Below, piece by piece: positions 24,161 to 33,511 of a stretch of 64,000 nucleotides of DNA. The stretch spans positions 1 through 64,000 of the forward strand of contig DUNO01000050.1 of the NCBI GenBank assembly GCA_012839295.1, in the 5' to 3' direction. The notes below the pieces were generated by a model. It had not been told where the DNA came from. It was given only the letters and a program-made list of their open reading frames with translations, and made no database searches. The DNA comes from Clostridiales bacterium (lineage in GTDB: Bacteria; Bacillota; Clostridia; Lachnospirales; Lachnospiraceae). The position numbers were made by a program, and so were the translations under genes. The first letter of the stretch is position 1. Every line of letters starts with the position of its first letter.

Positions 24161-26959
24161 ATGAAAATTATCCAGATGAAGACAAACCATGTCATCAATC
24201 CCCTGGGATATATGATGACAGAACCGGTACTTTCCTATAAGGTTGCCTGTGCGGAAGGAAAAAAGCAAACCTCGGCAAGGATTCAGGTGGCTCTGGACCA
24301 GGAGATGAAGGAGCTGGTCTATGACAGCGGGGATACGAAAGAGATTGACAGCATTTCCTATAGGGTGCCAATGGAATTAAAGCCCTGCACCAGATACTAC
24401 TGGACAGTAACCGTGAACACGGATGCGGGCGAGACAATGCAGAGCGGGACAGCCTGGTTTGAGACCGGAAAAATGCAGGAGGGCTGGAGCGGTAAGTGGA
24501 TCAGCTCCGACCTGAATGTAGGGACCCATCCCTTCTTTTTTAAAGACTTTAAGTTGAGGGGTAAAGTAAAAAAAGCACGTCTCTATATCTGCGGACTGGG
24601 GCTTTATGAGGCTTATATCAATGGGAAAAAGATATCGGAGGAATGCCTTACGCCCTACTACAATAACTATGATACCTGGCTCCAGTACCAGACCTATGAC
24701 GTGACGGAGCTGCTGGCCGGAGAGAAGATACACCTGGAGGTGCTGCTTGGCAATGGCTGGTATAAGGGGCGCTTTGGCTTAAATAATCCGACCAATGCGG
24801 ATAGGGGACTATATGGAGATACCTTTACGTTAATCAGTGAGTTAAAGATCGAATATATGGATGGCAGTACGGAGCTGGTCCTATCGGATGAAAGCTGGAA
24901 GGCAAAAAAAAGCAAGCTCCTGGCAAGCACCATTTATGATGGAGAGGTTTATGATGAAACCTTCCGGGAGGATATGGAATACCCTGTCAGGCTGTATGAA
25001 AAGAAAATGGCAAGACTGTGTGAGCGCCTAAGCCTTCCAATTAAGGTACAGGAGAGCATCAAGCCCATCAAGCTGATCACCTCCCCCAAGGGAGAGGCCA
25101 TCCTTGACCTGGGACAGAACCACAGCGGCTGGTTCAGCCTCAGGGTAAAGGAACCAAAGGGAACACAGGTGAAGCTCTATTTTGGTGAGGAGCTTCAGGA
25201 TGGATGCTTCTATAACACGAATTTAAGAACCGCCAAGGCGGAGTATACCTACATCTCCGACGGAACGGAGCAGACCATCAGGCCTCATTTTACCTTCTAC
25301 GGCTACCGTTATGTCATGCTGGAGGGCTTTACGAATTTCTCCCCGGAGGACTACACGGCACTGGTGCTTTATTCAGACCTTGAAGATGCAGGTCATTTTG
25401 AAACGGACAATCCTCTGGTGAACAGGCTGATATTAAATGCAAAATGGGGGCAGAAGAGCAATTTCCTGGATGTTCCCACGGACTGTCCCCAGAGGGATGA
25501 GCGGCTGGGATGGACCGGGGATGCACAGGTATTTGCGGCGACCGCCTGCTTTAATATGGACAGCTATGCCTTTTATAAGAAATATCTTTATGATATGTAT
25601 GAGGAGCAGAAGATAAGGGACGGTGCGGTGCCGGATGTCATTCCTGCCTGCGGCCAGCAGGGAACCAGCACGGTATGGGGGGATGCGGCCACGATTATTC
25701 CATGGGTGGTGTACCAGTTCTATGGTGATAAGACGATCCTGGAGGAGCAGTATGACAGCATGAAGGCCTGGGTGGAATATATCAGGAAAACAAACGGCGG
25801 GGATTGGCAGTGGAGGAAGAAGTTCCACTATGGGGACTGGCTGGCCCTTGATTCAAAGGATCCGGATTCTCCCATTGGAGCCACGGATACCGGATATATT
25901 GCAACCGTTTATTACTATTATTCAACCTTATTAGTCTCCAAGGCGGCTGGAATCTTAGGTAGGACAGAGGATGAAAGGAATTATGGGGAAAGGGCAAGGG
26001 AGCTCCTGGCTGAAATACATAAGGAATACTTCTCTCCTACGGGACGCCCCTGTGTTACGACACAGACCGGATTGATAACCGCCCTTAAATTTGATGTCGC
26101 CGTGGACCGGCAGCGAATCCTTGATGACCTGGTCATGGCCTTTAAGTTAAATGGCAATAAGCTGGAAACCGGCTTTGTTGGAACACCGCTGCTATGTAAC
26201 GTACTTTCTGAAAATGGTTTGAATGAGATTGCCTATTCCCTGCTTGTGAATGAGGATTACCCGGGATGGCTATATGCAGTGAAGCTCGGTGCAACCACCA
26301 TCTGGGAGCGCTGGAACTCCCTGGATCCGGAAGGACATTTCAGCTCCACGGGCATGAACTCCTTGAACCATTATTCCTATGGGTCAATTGTAGAATGGAT
26401 GTACCGGCATGTGGCAGGAATCAACCCGGTTCTGTCAAAGCCGGGCTTCCGTGAGGTGGAGCTTGCTCCGAAGCCGGACCATAGGCTGAAGAGGGCGGAA
26501 GTCTCCTTTGATTCACCCATCGGTGTCTACAAAAGCAAATGGGAGATTACGCCGGACTTTGGATTGAGCCTTGATATTACTGTCCCCTTTGGAGGAAAGG
26601 CTTACCTGACCCTGCCCTATGCGCCGGAGGAGCTCTACCAGCAAAAGGATAATGAGATCTTTAAGGAAATTGAAAAGACGGAAGCAGGCCGCCGCTGTAT
26701 TCTGGAAAGCGGAACCTACCATATTGAATATGCAACCACAGCACCGATGAGAAAAATCTACACCCTGAAGCTAAGCATTGGTGAATTAATGGCATCTGAT
26801 AAGGCGAAGGCAGTGCTGATGGAGGTTAATCCCATGTTTACCAGGATACCAAAGGATATGCAAAAAGCCTCCCTGTATGATCTTTTGAAATATATGCCGG
26901 TGCCTCTTACAAAGGAAGTGCTGGCCCAGATCGATGGGAAGCTTCAGGCAATCATATAA
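24161..26959 (+). CDS. GH78 alpha-L-rhamnosidase
   Basis: A 932-residue cytoplasmic enzyme with no signal peptide. N-terminal beta domains (about 1-390) include the RhaB_N-type segment KWISSDLNVGTHPFFFKDF and the ALYICGLGLYEAYINGK-like strand. The (alpha/alpha)6 catalytic barrel begins near 400 and holds DCPQRDERLGWTGDAQ at 441-456, which carries the acidic active-site residues of GH78. TTIWERWNS follows at about 709. It would release terminal L-rhamnose from imported plant or microbial glycosides. The C-terminal ~70 residues (from KIYTLKLSIGELMA) are a helical extension beyond the usual family end, resembling the separate small protein at 32892. Confidence 0.9.
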   Translation: MKIIQMKTNHVINPLGYMMTEPVLSYKVACAEGKKQTSARIQVALDQEMKELVYDSGDTKEIDSISYRVPMELKPCTRYYWTVTVNTDAGETMQSGTAWFETGKMQEGWSGKWISSDLNVGTHPFFFKDFKLRGKVKKARLYICGLGLYEAYINGKKISEECLTPYYNNYDTWLQYQTYDVTELLAGEKIHLEVLLGNGWYKGRFGLNNPTNADRGLYGDTFTLISELKIEYMDGSTELVLSDESWKAKKSKLLASTIYDGEVYDETFREDMEYPVRLYEKKMARLCERLSLPIKVQESIKPIKLITSPKGEAILDLGQNHSGWFSLRVKEPKGTQVKLYFGEELQDGCFYNTNLRTAKAEYTYISDGTEQTIRPHFTFYGYRYVMLEGFTNFSPEDYTALVLYSDLEDAGHFETDNPLVNRLILNAKWGQKSNFLDVPTDCPQRDERLGWTGDAQVFAATACFNMDSYAFYKKYLYDMYEEQKIRDGAVPDVIPACGQQGTSTVWGDAATIIPWVVYQFYGDKTILEEQYDSMKAWVEYIRKTNGGDWQWRKKFHYGDWLALDSKDPDSPIGATDTGYIATVYYYYSTLLVSKAAGILGRTEDERNYGERARELLAEIHKEYFSPTGRPCVTTQTGLITALKFDVAVDRQRILDDLVMAFKLNGNKLETGFVGTPLLCNVLSENGLNEIAYSLLVNEDYPGWLYAVKLGATTIWERWNSLDPEGHFSSTGMNSLNHYSYGSIVEWMYRHVAGINPVLSKPGFREVELAPKPDHRLKRAEVSFDSPIGVYKSKWEITPDFGLSLDITVPFGGKAYLTLPYAPEELYQQKDNEIFKEIEKTEAGRRCILESGTYHIEYATTAPMRKIYTLKLSIGELMASDKAKAVLMEVNPMFTRIPKDMQKASLYDLLKYMPVPLTKEVLAQIDGKLQAII

Positions 26960-27020
26960 TGTATTAAAAAAATTTAAGTAACTTGGTTTCGGGCGTAATT
27001 TTATCCGGAAGAAATGAGTT

Positions 27021-27048
27021 AGGGCGCTATTAGCGCCCTGCTTTTTTT
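27021..27048 (+). terminator. Intrinsic terminator after GH78
   Basis: AGGGCGCT and AGCGCCCT form an 8-bp stem with a 3-base loop, followed closely by seven T. Confidence 0.88.
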
Positions 27049-27112
27049 GTTATAATTTGGGGCATGGACGTAAACATAAGTATAACAAGAACAGGAATGT
27101 AAGGAGGACAAT

Positions 27113-29164
27113 ATGGCAAATTGGATTTGGTACCCGGGAGATTTTGAAATCTATCATGGAATGAAGCAGAACCTTGAGCGGGAAGAGCGTGGGTTCTTCT
27201 GGCCGGCATATTGGAAGCTTGCCCAGTGCAGGCGTAGTGTGAAATTTTCAAACAGCTATAGCTTAAAGGAAGAAACTGCATTCACAGCAGCCGCAATGGG
27301 GCGGGGATATGTAAATGTGAAATGGGAGCCGCCCCTGGAACCCGATGGGACAAGACCGCCCTATCCGAAGTGGATCGAGAAAAAATACCGCTTTGGGGAA
27401 GTGATTACCTGTCCGGCAAAGGATGTAACCATTGATGTCATTGTTGGTAACCTGGAAGGCTTACCCTGTGCATTTATTGAAGGAGAAGTAATCCACTCCG
27501 ATGGTTCCTGGAAGGCGGGAGATTATTCCTCCGGCATGCTGCCTGTGGGCTGTAATAAGGACTATACCAGGGCAGGGCAAAATCCGATGGTCTTTGAATA
27601 CACGTCCAAGCTGTGTAAGCCGGTGGAAGCGGAAGAAATAGACGGTGGTGTCCTCTTTGATTTCGGGAAAGAGATCACGGCGGAGACAATTATCCGTTAT
27701 CCGGAGCTGGTAAAGGAGCTTACATTATGCTATGGGGAATCCAGGGCTGAGGCTTTGGATGTGGAGCTGTGCTACTTAAAGCAGCATTTGATGGCAGAAG
27801 GAAATGATAGGCTCTATGGGGCCTTTGAATCGGAGCTGGTCTACCGCACCAGGCTGAGGGCATTCCGGTATATCTTTATCCCGGAGGGCGATGTGGCAAA
27901 GGAAATAGAGCTGAAGGCAGATTATAAATATGTGGATTTCCCCCGGAGAAGTAAGTTTGCCTGCCAGGACGAAAAGCTTAACAGGATCTGGGAGGTATCC
28001 GAGGAAACCTTCCGGCTGGCGAGCGGCATCTTCTTCATTGACGGAATCAAGAGGGACCGCTGGATCTGGTCAGGGGATGCATACCAGAGCTATTTTATCA
28101 ACCAATATCTGTTCTATGATGCTGATATCTGCAAGCGGACCATCCTGGCCTTGAGGGGCAATGACCCGATTCCCCAGCACATCAATACGATCCTCGATTA
28201 TTCCCTCTACTGGCTCATCAGCATTGAGAATTATTACAATATGACTGGTGACCTGGAATTTGTCCGGATGATCCATCCAAAGATGGAATCCATGATGGAG
28301 TATTGCAGGAACCAAGTGGATGAGCATGGGTTTATCTACGGCAGGCCGGAGGACTGGGTATTCATTGACTGGTCCGATATTGACAGGGAAGGAACTATAA
28401 GTGAAGAGCAGTTCCTGCTTGCAAGAAGCTATCAGGCCATGATCGCGGTGGGAAGGCTGCTGGGAAAGGACACAGGGGAGTTTGAACAGCTTTTTGCCGA
28501 ATTAAAGAAAAACATCTGGAGCTTTTATTGGGATGAAGCCCAGGGAGCCTTTATCGACAGCTTCTCCTCAGGAAGAAGGAAGGTAAGCAGGCACAGCAAT
28601 ATCTTTGCCGTACTCTTTGAATATACAACAAAGGAAGAGACGGAAAGCATCCTGAAAAATGTACTGCTAAACGATAACATAACTGCAATCACAACGCCCT
28701 ATTTTAAATTCTATGAGCTGGAGCTCCTGTCAAAGCTCGGACAATATGACCAGGTATTAGAAACCATCAGAAGCTATTGGGGCGGCATGCTGGACCGTGG
28801 GGCATCCACCTTCTGGGAGGAATACAAGCCGGATGAACCGGAGGAAGAGCAGTACGGCATGTATGGGGATAAATACGGCAAAAGCCTCTGCCATGCCTGG
28901 GGAGCGAGCCCCATCTATCTGATCGGCAGGTATTTCATAGGGCTTCGCCCCACCAGTGCTGCCTATGAAACCTTTGAGGTGGAGCCTCAGCTGGGCATCT
29001 TTGGGGAGTTTAGCTGTGAGCTTCCTGTAAATGAGGGAACCCTCCGTATAAAATTAGAAGCAGGCAAGCTGGAGGTATCTACGGATAAGGAAGGGGGCCT
29101 GCTAAAGCTTGGGGCAGAAACCTTTGAATTGAAAAGGGGTGAAACCCTGACGGTGTCTGTCTAA
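27113..29164 (+). CDS. GH78-like six-hairpin glycosidase
   Basis: A 683-residue cytoplasmic protein with the architecture of alpha-L-rhamnosidases: N-terminal beta domains to about 270, an (alpha/alpha)6 barrel, and a C-terminal beta domain ending in LRIKLEAGKLEVS. The segment D310-G-I-K-R-D-R-W-I-W-S-G-D matches the GH78 active-site block but has Arg where GH78 has the Glu after RD. It therefore belongs to the divergent branch often annotated only as rhamnosidase-like. The LCHAWGASPIYLIGR stretch near 600 is conserved. It likely acts on another rhamnose- or related-sugar linkage. AAGGAGG precedes the ATG by 5 bases. Confidence 0.75.
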   Translation: MANWIWYPGDFEIYHGMKQNLEREERGFFWPAYWKLAQCRRSVKFSNSYSLKEETAFTAAAMGRGYVNVKWEPPLEPDGTRPPYPKWIEKKYRFGEVITCPAKDVTIDVIVGNLEGLPCAFIEGEVIHSDGSWKAGDYSSGMLPVGCNKDYTRAGQNPMVFEYTSKLCKPVEAEEIDGGVLFDFGKEITAETIIRYPELVKELTLCYGESRAEALDVELCYLKQHLMAEGNDRLYGAFESELVYRTRLRAFRYIFIPEGDVAKEIELKADYKYVDFPRRSKFACQDEKLNRIWEVSEETFRLASGIFFIDGIKRDRWIWSGDAYQSYFINQYLFYDADICKRTILALRGNDPIPQHINTILDYSLYWLISIENYYNMTGDLEFVRMIHPKMESMMEYCRNQVDEHGFIYGRPEDWVFIDWSDIDREGTISEEQFLLARSYQAMIAVGRLLGKDTGEFEQLFAELKKNIWSFYWDEAQGAFIDSFSSGRRKVSRHSNIFAVLFEYTTKEETESILKNVLLNDNITAITTPYFKFYELELLSKLGQYDQVLETIRSYWGGMLDRGASTFWEEYKPDEPEEEQYGMYGDKYGKSLCHAWGASPIYLIGRYFIGLRPTSAAYETFEVEPQLGIFGEFSCELPVNEGTLRIKLEAGKLEVSTDKEGGLLKLGAETFELKRGETLTVSV

Positions 29165-29327
29165 GTGGATGCTTCACCCGGGAAGGGTTTGACGGCCGAA
29201 AGAGAAAACCCCTTATAAGGCATGGAGCTGGGGAAAAGTTAAAGCCCGGGTAAATAGAGAGCGGTAGCCGGTTAAAGCAATAAATTTATAATTAGAATTA
29301 ATCAGAAAATGGAAGAGGGGAAAGTAA

Positions 29328-31700
29328 ATGAAACGTTTGGATTTAAACTATAACTGGGATTTCTACGAAAGTAATGAAGGCATGAGCTTTGTATTCCATA
29401 AGCCGGAATCCAAGGTAGTGAACCTGCCCCATGATTTTATTATTACAAAGCCACGCTCCCCCAAGGAGGAAGGCGGCCCGGGCAACGGCTACTTCGGGCA
29501 GGGGGAAGGCGTGTACAGGAAGCAGCTGGAGGTTCCCCCGGAGTGGGAGGGTAAAACCGTCATTTTGGATATTGACGGTGCCTATATGAATACGGAGGTA
29601 GCGTTAAACGGCGATCTGCTGGGATTACATCCCTACGGTTATACACCCTATCTGGTCGATTTAAGCCCTGCACTGCGTTTTAATGGAAAGAAGAATGAAT
29701 TAAAAATCATAACCCAGAGCAGACAGCCCTCAAGCCGCTGGTACAGCGGCGGCGGTATTTACCGCAGTGTAGCCCTGTGGGTAGGCAATCCGGTCCATAT
29801 CAGGCCCTGGGATATCTTTGTCACAACCCCGGTGGTCAACGACGGGGAGGCAACTGTAAATGTTAATATTACAGTGAGCAGCAAGGAAGAAAAGGAAAGG
29901 GCTGTGACCCTGGCATGCGAAATCCTGGATGCAGAGGGCAGGGAAGTAGCGGAAGGAAGCCTTGGGGTGAGCCTGTCTGGGAAGTCCTCCACCGTATGTG
30001 ACCTGGAGCTTAAGGTGGAGCATCCAAAGCAGTGGGATCTGGACACGCCCTATCTATATACCTGCCGGGTTAAAGTAATGGCTGACGGTGCAGTGCTGGA
30101 TGAATCCCAGGACACCTTTGGGATCAGGACGATTTCCATAGATACGGAACATGGCTTTATGCTAAATGGCAGAACCGTAAAAATGCAGGGAGGCTGCCTC
30201 CATCATGATAACGCCTTCCTGGGAGCCTGCGCGTATCCGAAGGCAGAAGCGAGAAAGATAAGCATATTAAAAGCCGTTGGCTACAATGCAGTCCGCATCA
30301 GCCACTATCCGCCCTCACTTGCCATGCTGAAGGCCTGTGACGAACAGGGAATGCTGCTTCTGGATGAATGCTTTGACGTATGGAGGATGGGCAAGGTACC
30401 CTTAGATTACCACCTCTATTTTGAGGACTGGTGGGAAAGGGATATCGAGCTGATGGTAAAGCGTGACCGGAACCACCCCTGCGTAATCACCTATTCCATC
30501 GGTAATGAGGTTGGTGAACGTGACGGCAAGGGGGAGGGAGCTCTTTGGGCAAAGAGATTGCATGATAAATTCAAAGCCCTGGATCCGACCAGGTTCACCA
30601 TGTCCGGCATCTGCGGCATCTTTGATGATGACGCGGAGGTGGGGACTAATTTTGACGCAAATGCCATCTCCGATAATAACTGGGGCGAAGTGACCAAAGC
30701 CTTTGCAGAGCCCTTGGATATCGTAGGCTATAACTATCTTTATGAAAGATACGAAAAGGATCATGAAACCTTCCCGGACCGGATTATTGTTGGCTCGGAA
30801 ACCCATTCCTTTAAGACTTATGATAACTGGGAAGCGGTCAAGAAAAATCCCCATGTCATCGGTGATTTTATCTGGGCGGCAGTGGACTACCTGGGTGAGG
30901 TGGGAACCGGCAAGGTATACTGGGAGAAGGCAGGGGAGCCCTTTGGCTTTATGGCGCCCTACCCCTGGAGATCCTCCTGGCAGTCCGATATCCTCCTGAC
31001 AGGAAAGCGCAGGCCCCAGTCCTATTACCGGGAAATTATGTGGGGGCATACCCGTGACACTTATTTGTTCACCACCCACCCGGAGCATTATGGAGATAAC
31101 TTCTTTGGCATGAACTGGCACTGGTATGATGTAAATGAGGACTGGTCCTTCCCGGAGGAATATCTCGGTAAGCCGGTAAAAGTGGATGCTTATGGCTCCG
31201 GCGATGAGGCCGAGTTTATTTTAAATGGAAGGAGCCTGGGACGGGCACCTTATAATAAGCTGATTGCAACCATGGACATTCCTTATGAAAAAGGAACCTT
31301 AGAAGCGGTGACCTATGAACAAGGTGTGGAGATCAGCAGGGCGACCCTGAAAACAGCCGGGCAGGCTACGGCCCTGCTGCTGACCCCGGAAGAGAACCAA
31401 CTGGCGGCAGATTTACAGGATCTATGCTACATCCATGTTGATATTGTGGACGGAGAGGGCATACGCTTACCGTCAGATGAAAGGGAGCTGCAGGTAACCT
31501 TATCGGGACCTGGTGAATTCCTTGCCATCGGAAGCGGCAGCCCCTGTACGGAGGATCAGATCGGCGATACCAAATGCCATGCCTACCATGGCAGGGCGGT
31601 AGTCATTCTCAAAGCCGGTGCCCCAGGGGAGATCCGGGTTACAGTCACGGCAGAGGGTGTGGCAGCAGGAACCTGTGTGGTACAGGCCCTCCAGGCCTAG
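29328..31700 (+). CDS. GH2 beta-galactosidase/glycosidase
   Basis: A 790-residue GH2 enzyme without a signal peptide. The N-terminal jelly roll contains NLPHDFIIT and SSRWYSGGGIYR. Ig-like domains and the TIM barrel follow. The acid/base is E394 in SIGNEVGE and the nucleophile E491 in VGSETHS. A C-terminal DUF4982-like domain (SYGDEAEFILNGRSLG region) completes it. It would hydrolyse beta-galactosides or related sugars freed from imported oligosaccharides. The TAG stop overlaps the stop of the convergent AraC gene in a shared CTAG. GGGGAAAG lies before the ATG. Confidence 0.87.
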   Translation: MKRLDLNYNWDFYESNEGMSFVFHKPESKVVNLPHDFIITKPRSPKEEGGPGNGYFGQGEGVYRKQLEVPPEWEGKTVILDIDGAYMNTEVALNGDLLGLHPYGYTPYLVDLSPALRFNGKKNELKIITQSRQPSSRWYSGGGIYRSVALWVGNPVHIRPWDIFVTTPVVNDGEATVNVNITVSSKEEKERAVTLACEILDAEGREVAEGSLGVSLSGKSSTVCDLELKVEHPKQWDLDTPYLYTCRVKVMADGAVLDESQDTFGIRTISIDTEHGFMLNGRTVKMQGGCLHHDNAFLGACAYPKAEARKISILKAVGYNAVRISHYPPSLAMLKACDEQGMLLLDECFDVWRMGKVPLDYHLYFEDWWERDIELMVKRDRNHPCVITYSIGNEVGERDGKGEGALWAKRLHDKFKALDPTRFTMSGICGIFDDDAEVGTNFDANAISDNNWGEVTKAFAEPLDIVGYNYLYERYEKDHETFPDRIIVGSETHSFKTYDNWEAVKKNPHVIGDFIWAAVDYLGEVGTGKVYWEKAGEPFGFMAPYPWRSSWQSDILLTGKRRPQSYYREIMWGHTRDTYLFTTHPEHYGDNFFGMNWHWYDVNEDWSFPEEYLGKPVKVDAYGSGDEAEFILNGRSLGRAPYNKLIATMDIPYEKGTLEAVTYEQGVEISRATLKTAGQATALLLTPEENQLAADLQDLCYIHVDIVDGEGIRLPSDERELQVTLSGPGEFLAIGSGSPCTEDQIGDTKCHAYHGRAVVILKAGAPGEIRVTVTAEGVAAGTCVVQALQA

Positions 31701-32734
31701 TTTTTCAAGCTGCGGGCATCAGCCTTGTGCCTGTCCCGGAACTCCTTCGGTGACATGCCCACTCCCTTTTGGAACAGCTCATAAAAATGTGAGGTGCTTG
31801 CGAAGCCAAGCTCCGATATAATATCAGAAACGCTCTTATCGGACCCGGTGAGCTGCAGCTTGGCAGAATCAAGTAAATAGCTTTTGCCAAGCTGCATGAT
31901 GCTCATCCCGGTCCGTCTTTTTACGATCTGGTTCAGGTATTCCGCATTATAGTTCAGTACCCTGGACAGCTCCGCCCGGGAGATGCGCCCATTACTTTCC
32001 TTTAAATAATTAGTAATACGTGCCAGCAGGAATTCTTCGTTGCTGGAATCCAATTTCATAAGGTTGGTATGGTATTTTACAGGGTTCTCTATGGTATGGA
32101 ACAGCCGGGAAACCAGCCCGTTAATCAAAAAAGAGCAGCCGGGCTTTTGCTCAACCAGCTCCAGCTGTATCTGGCTTATAATCTGCTCCAGCGGATGTGC
32201 CTCCTGTTGGGAGAGGGCCTGCAGGGTAGAGGTAAATTCCATATAGTTTTTTGCGAACCGCTCCTCGCCATGGAGGTTGGACTGAAGGAACTGTCTGACA
32301 GGGCTGCTGACCAGCTGCTGCCTGGAGTCCCTGGCATGGACAATATCCCCCTCCAGGATGCTGCTGATATAATCGCCGGAGAAGTTGATGAAAACTACGC
32401 TGGAGTTATTGGCCGGGCTATCGGAGTGGAAGGTATTCCGGTTCAGGAGGCAGGCGTCTCCTTTCTTGTACTGGTAAGACACATCCTCGATCCGGTTGGT
32501 GCAGTTACCCTCCAGGACATAGATAAATTCAAAATGGTCGTGGCGGTGCTTCATGCCAAAATCAGTACCCGGCACATAGCCAACCCCTCCCGGATAAACC
32601 GTAAAATTTGATACAAACCCGTCCTGTATAATTTTATAGTAGAGGGTTAAGGGCAGCGATATTTTTAAACGGTCAGGGACGGATTGGTCCATGGTATCCC
32701 GGACAAATCGGTCGAATTGTTCATAGTGGTTCAT
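31697..32734 (-). CDS. AraC family regulator with cupin sensor domain
   Basis: A 345-residue regulator of the same build as those at 22785 and 38354. The cupin part shows HRHDHFEFIYVLEGNC and YKKGDACLLNRNTFH (about 85-125). The C-terminal helix-turn-helix pair ends in GFASTSHFYELFQKGVGMSPKEFR. It is convergent with the GH2 gene and faces away from the small helical protein gene. It probably controls one of the surrounding glycosidase units, but which one the sequence does not show. Confidence 0.83.
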   Translation of the reverse strand: MNHYEQFDRFVRDTMDQSVPDRLKISLPLTLYYKIIQDGFVSNFTVYPGGVGYVPGTDFGMKHRHDHFEFIYVLEGNCTNRIEDVSYQYKKGDACLLNRNTFHSDSPANNSSVVFINFSGDYISSILEGDIVHARDSRQQLVSSPVRQFLQSNLHGEERFAKNYMEFTSTLQALSQQEAHPLEQIISQIQLELVEQKPGCSFLINGLVSRLFHTIENPVKYHTNLMKLDSSNEEFLLARITNYLKESNGRISRAELSRVLNYNAEYLNQIVKRRTGMSIMQLGKSYLLDSAKLQLTGSDKSVSDIISELGFASTSHFYELFQKGVGMSPKEFRDRHKADARSLKN

Positions 32735-32891
32735 TAGTTAGCTCTTCCTTATCTGATGCGCCATGTAATAGCTCTTATTATAGTTCTTATTGTACTATAG
32801 CAGCAAAGAAAATGCATTAGAAAGCTGTATTTAAAATAATAAAAGGATAAAAATAGTAAAAATAAGCCTGCTGGCTGAAAGCTATGGGGAA

Positions 32892-33269
32892 TTGAGTGAG
32901 TACAGGAAGCCATCCATTCCCATGAGGATTAGTGACAGCCAATTTGAAAAGCTCCTGGGTTATAAGCCTCCCCTGGGTTATCATCCCAAGGGTGAACCCT
33001 TTACCCTGAATTCTACCCTGGGAGACATGAAGGATACCTGGGTCGGCAGGCTGCTGTTATCTGTGGCTAAAAAGGGAAGCCGTAAGCTGCTGGGGGAAAT
33101 GGACGATCCGGCAATGATCCGTATGGCGGAGACGGCAATCCTGGAAGCGCCCCTGCGCGCCATGAAAATGGCATCCGATGGAAAGCTGACTGACGGCAAG
33201 CTGGAAGGAATTGTTGACCTTGCCAATGGAAGCTTTTTCAAGGGAATTGGAAAGCTGTTATCCAAATAA
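32892..33269 (+). CDS. Small helical protein, stand-alone glycosidase tail-like
   Basis: A 125-residue soluble protein with no recognised catalytic motif. Its middle (FTLNSTLGDMKDTWVGRLLL) resembles the tail of the GH78 enzyme at 24161 (YTLKLSIGELMASDKAKAVL). Both continue with amphipathic helices. It may be a free-standing version of that module, or a member of an uncharacterised family. Start is TTG at 32892 with GGGGA a few bases upstream. An in-frame ATG lies at 32922 without a ribosome site. A terminator follows. Confidence 0.6.
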   Translation: MSEYRKPSIPMRISDSQFEKLLGYKPPLGYHPKGEPFTLNSTLGDMKDTWVGRLLLSVAKKGSRKLLGEMDDPAMIRMAETAILEAPLRAMKMASDGKLTDGKLEGIVDLANGSFFKGIGKLLSK

Positions 33270-33305
33270 AGTATAATTTTAAAATTAAAAAAATTGTATA
33301 AAAGG

Positions 33306-33344
33306 CCCCGTTAATATGCACAAATATTAATGGGGTTTCTCTTT
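33306..33344 (+). terminator. Intrinsic terminator
   Basis: A 12-bp stem (CCCCGTTAATAT / ATATTAATGGGG, one G-T pair) is followed by TTTCTCTTT, after the small helical protein gene. Confidence 0.8.
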
Positions 33345-33511
33345 GGTGATTCGTAAGAATGACGATTGACAAGAAGCATTTGTAGCAATACAATTAGTTG
33401 CGTTATTTCAGGAATAATTAAATACGGACATGCCGGAAATTAAAATAAAGCATAAGGCCGACAGGCTCCGGGAACCTGTTTTTCAGTAATATAAATGAAG
33501 GAGATTATGAA

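Noticed and set aside
30402-31121. A 239-codon open frame antisense to the GH2 gene
   Set aside because: It is a shadow of a strongly conserved enzyme gene, with no ribosome site or domain.
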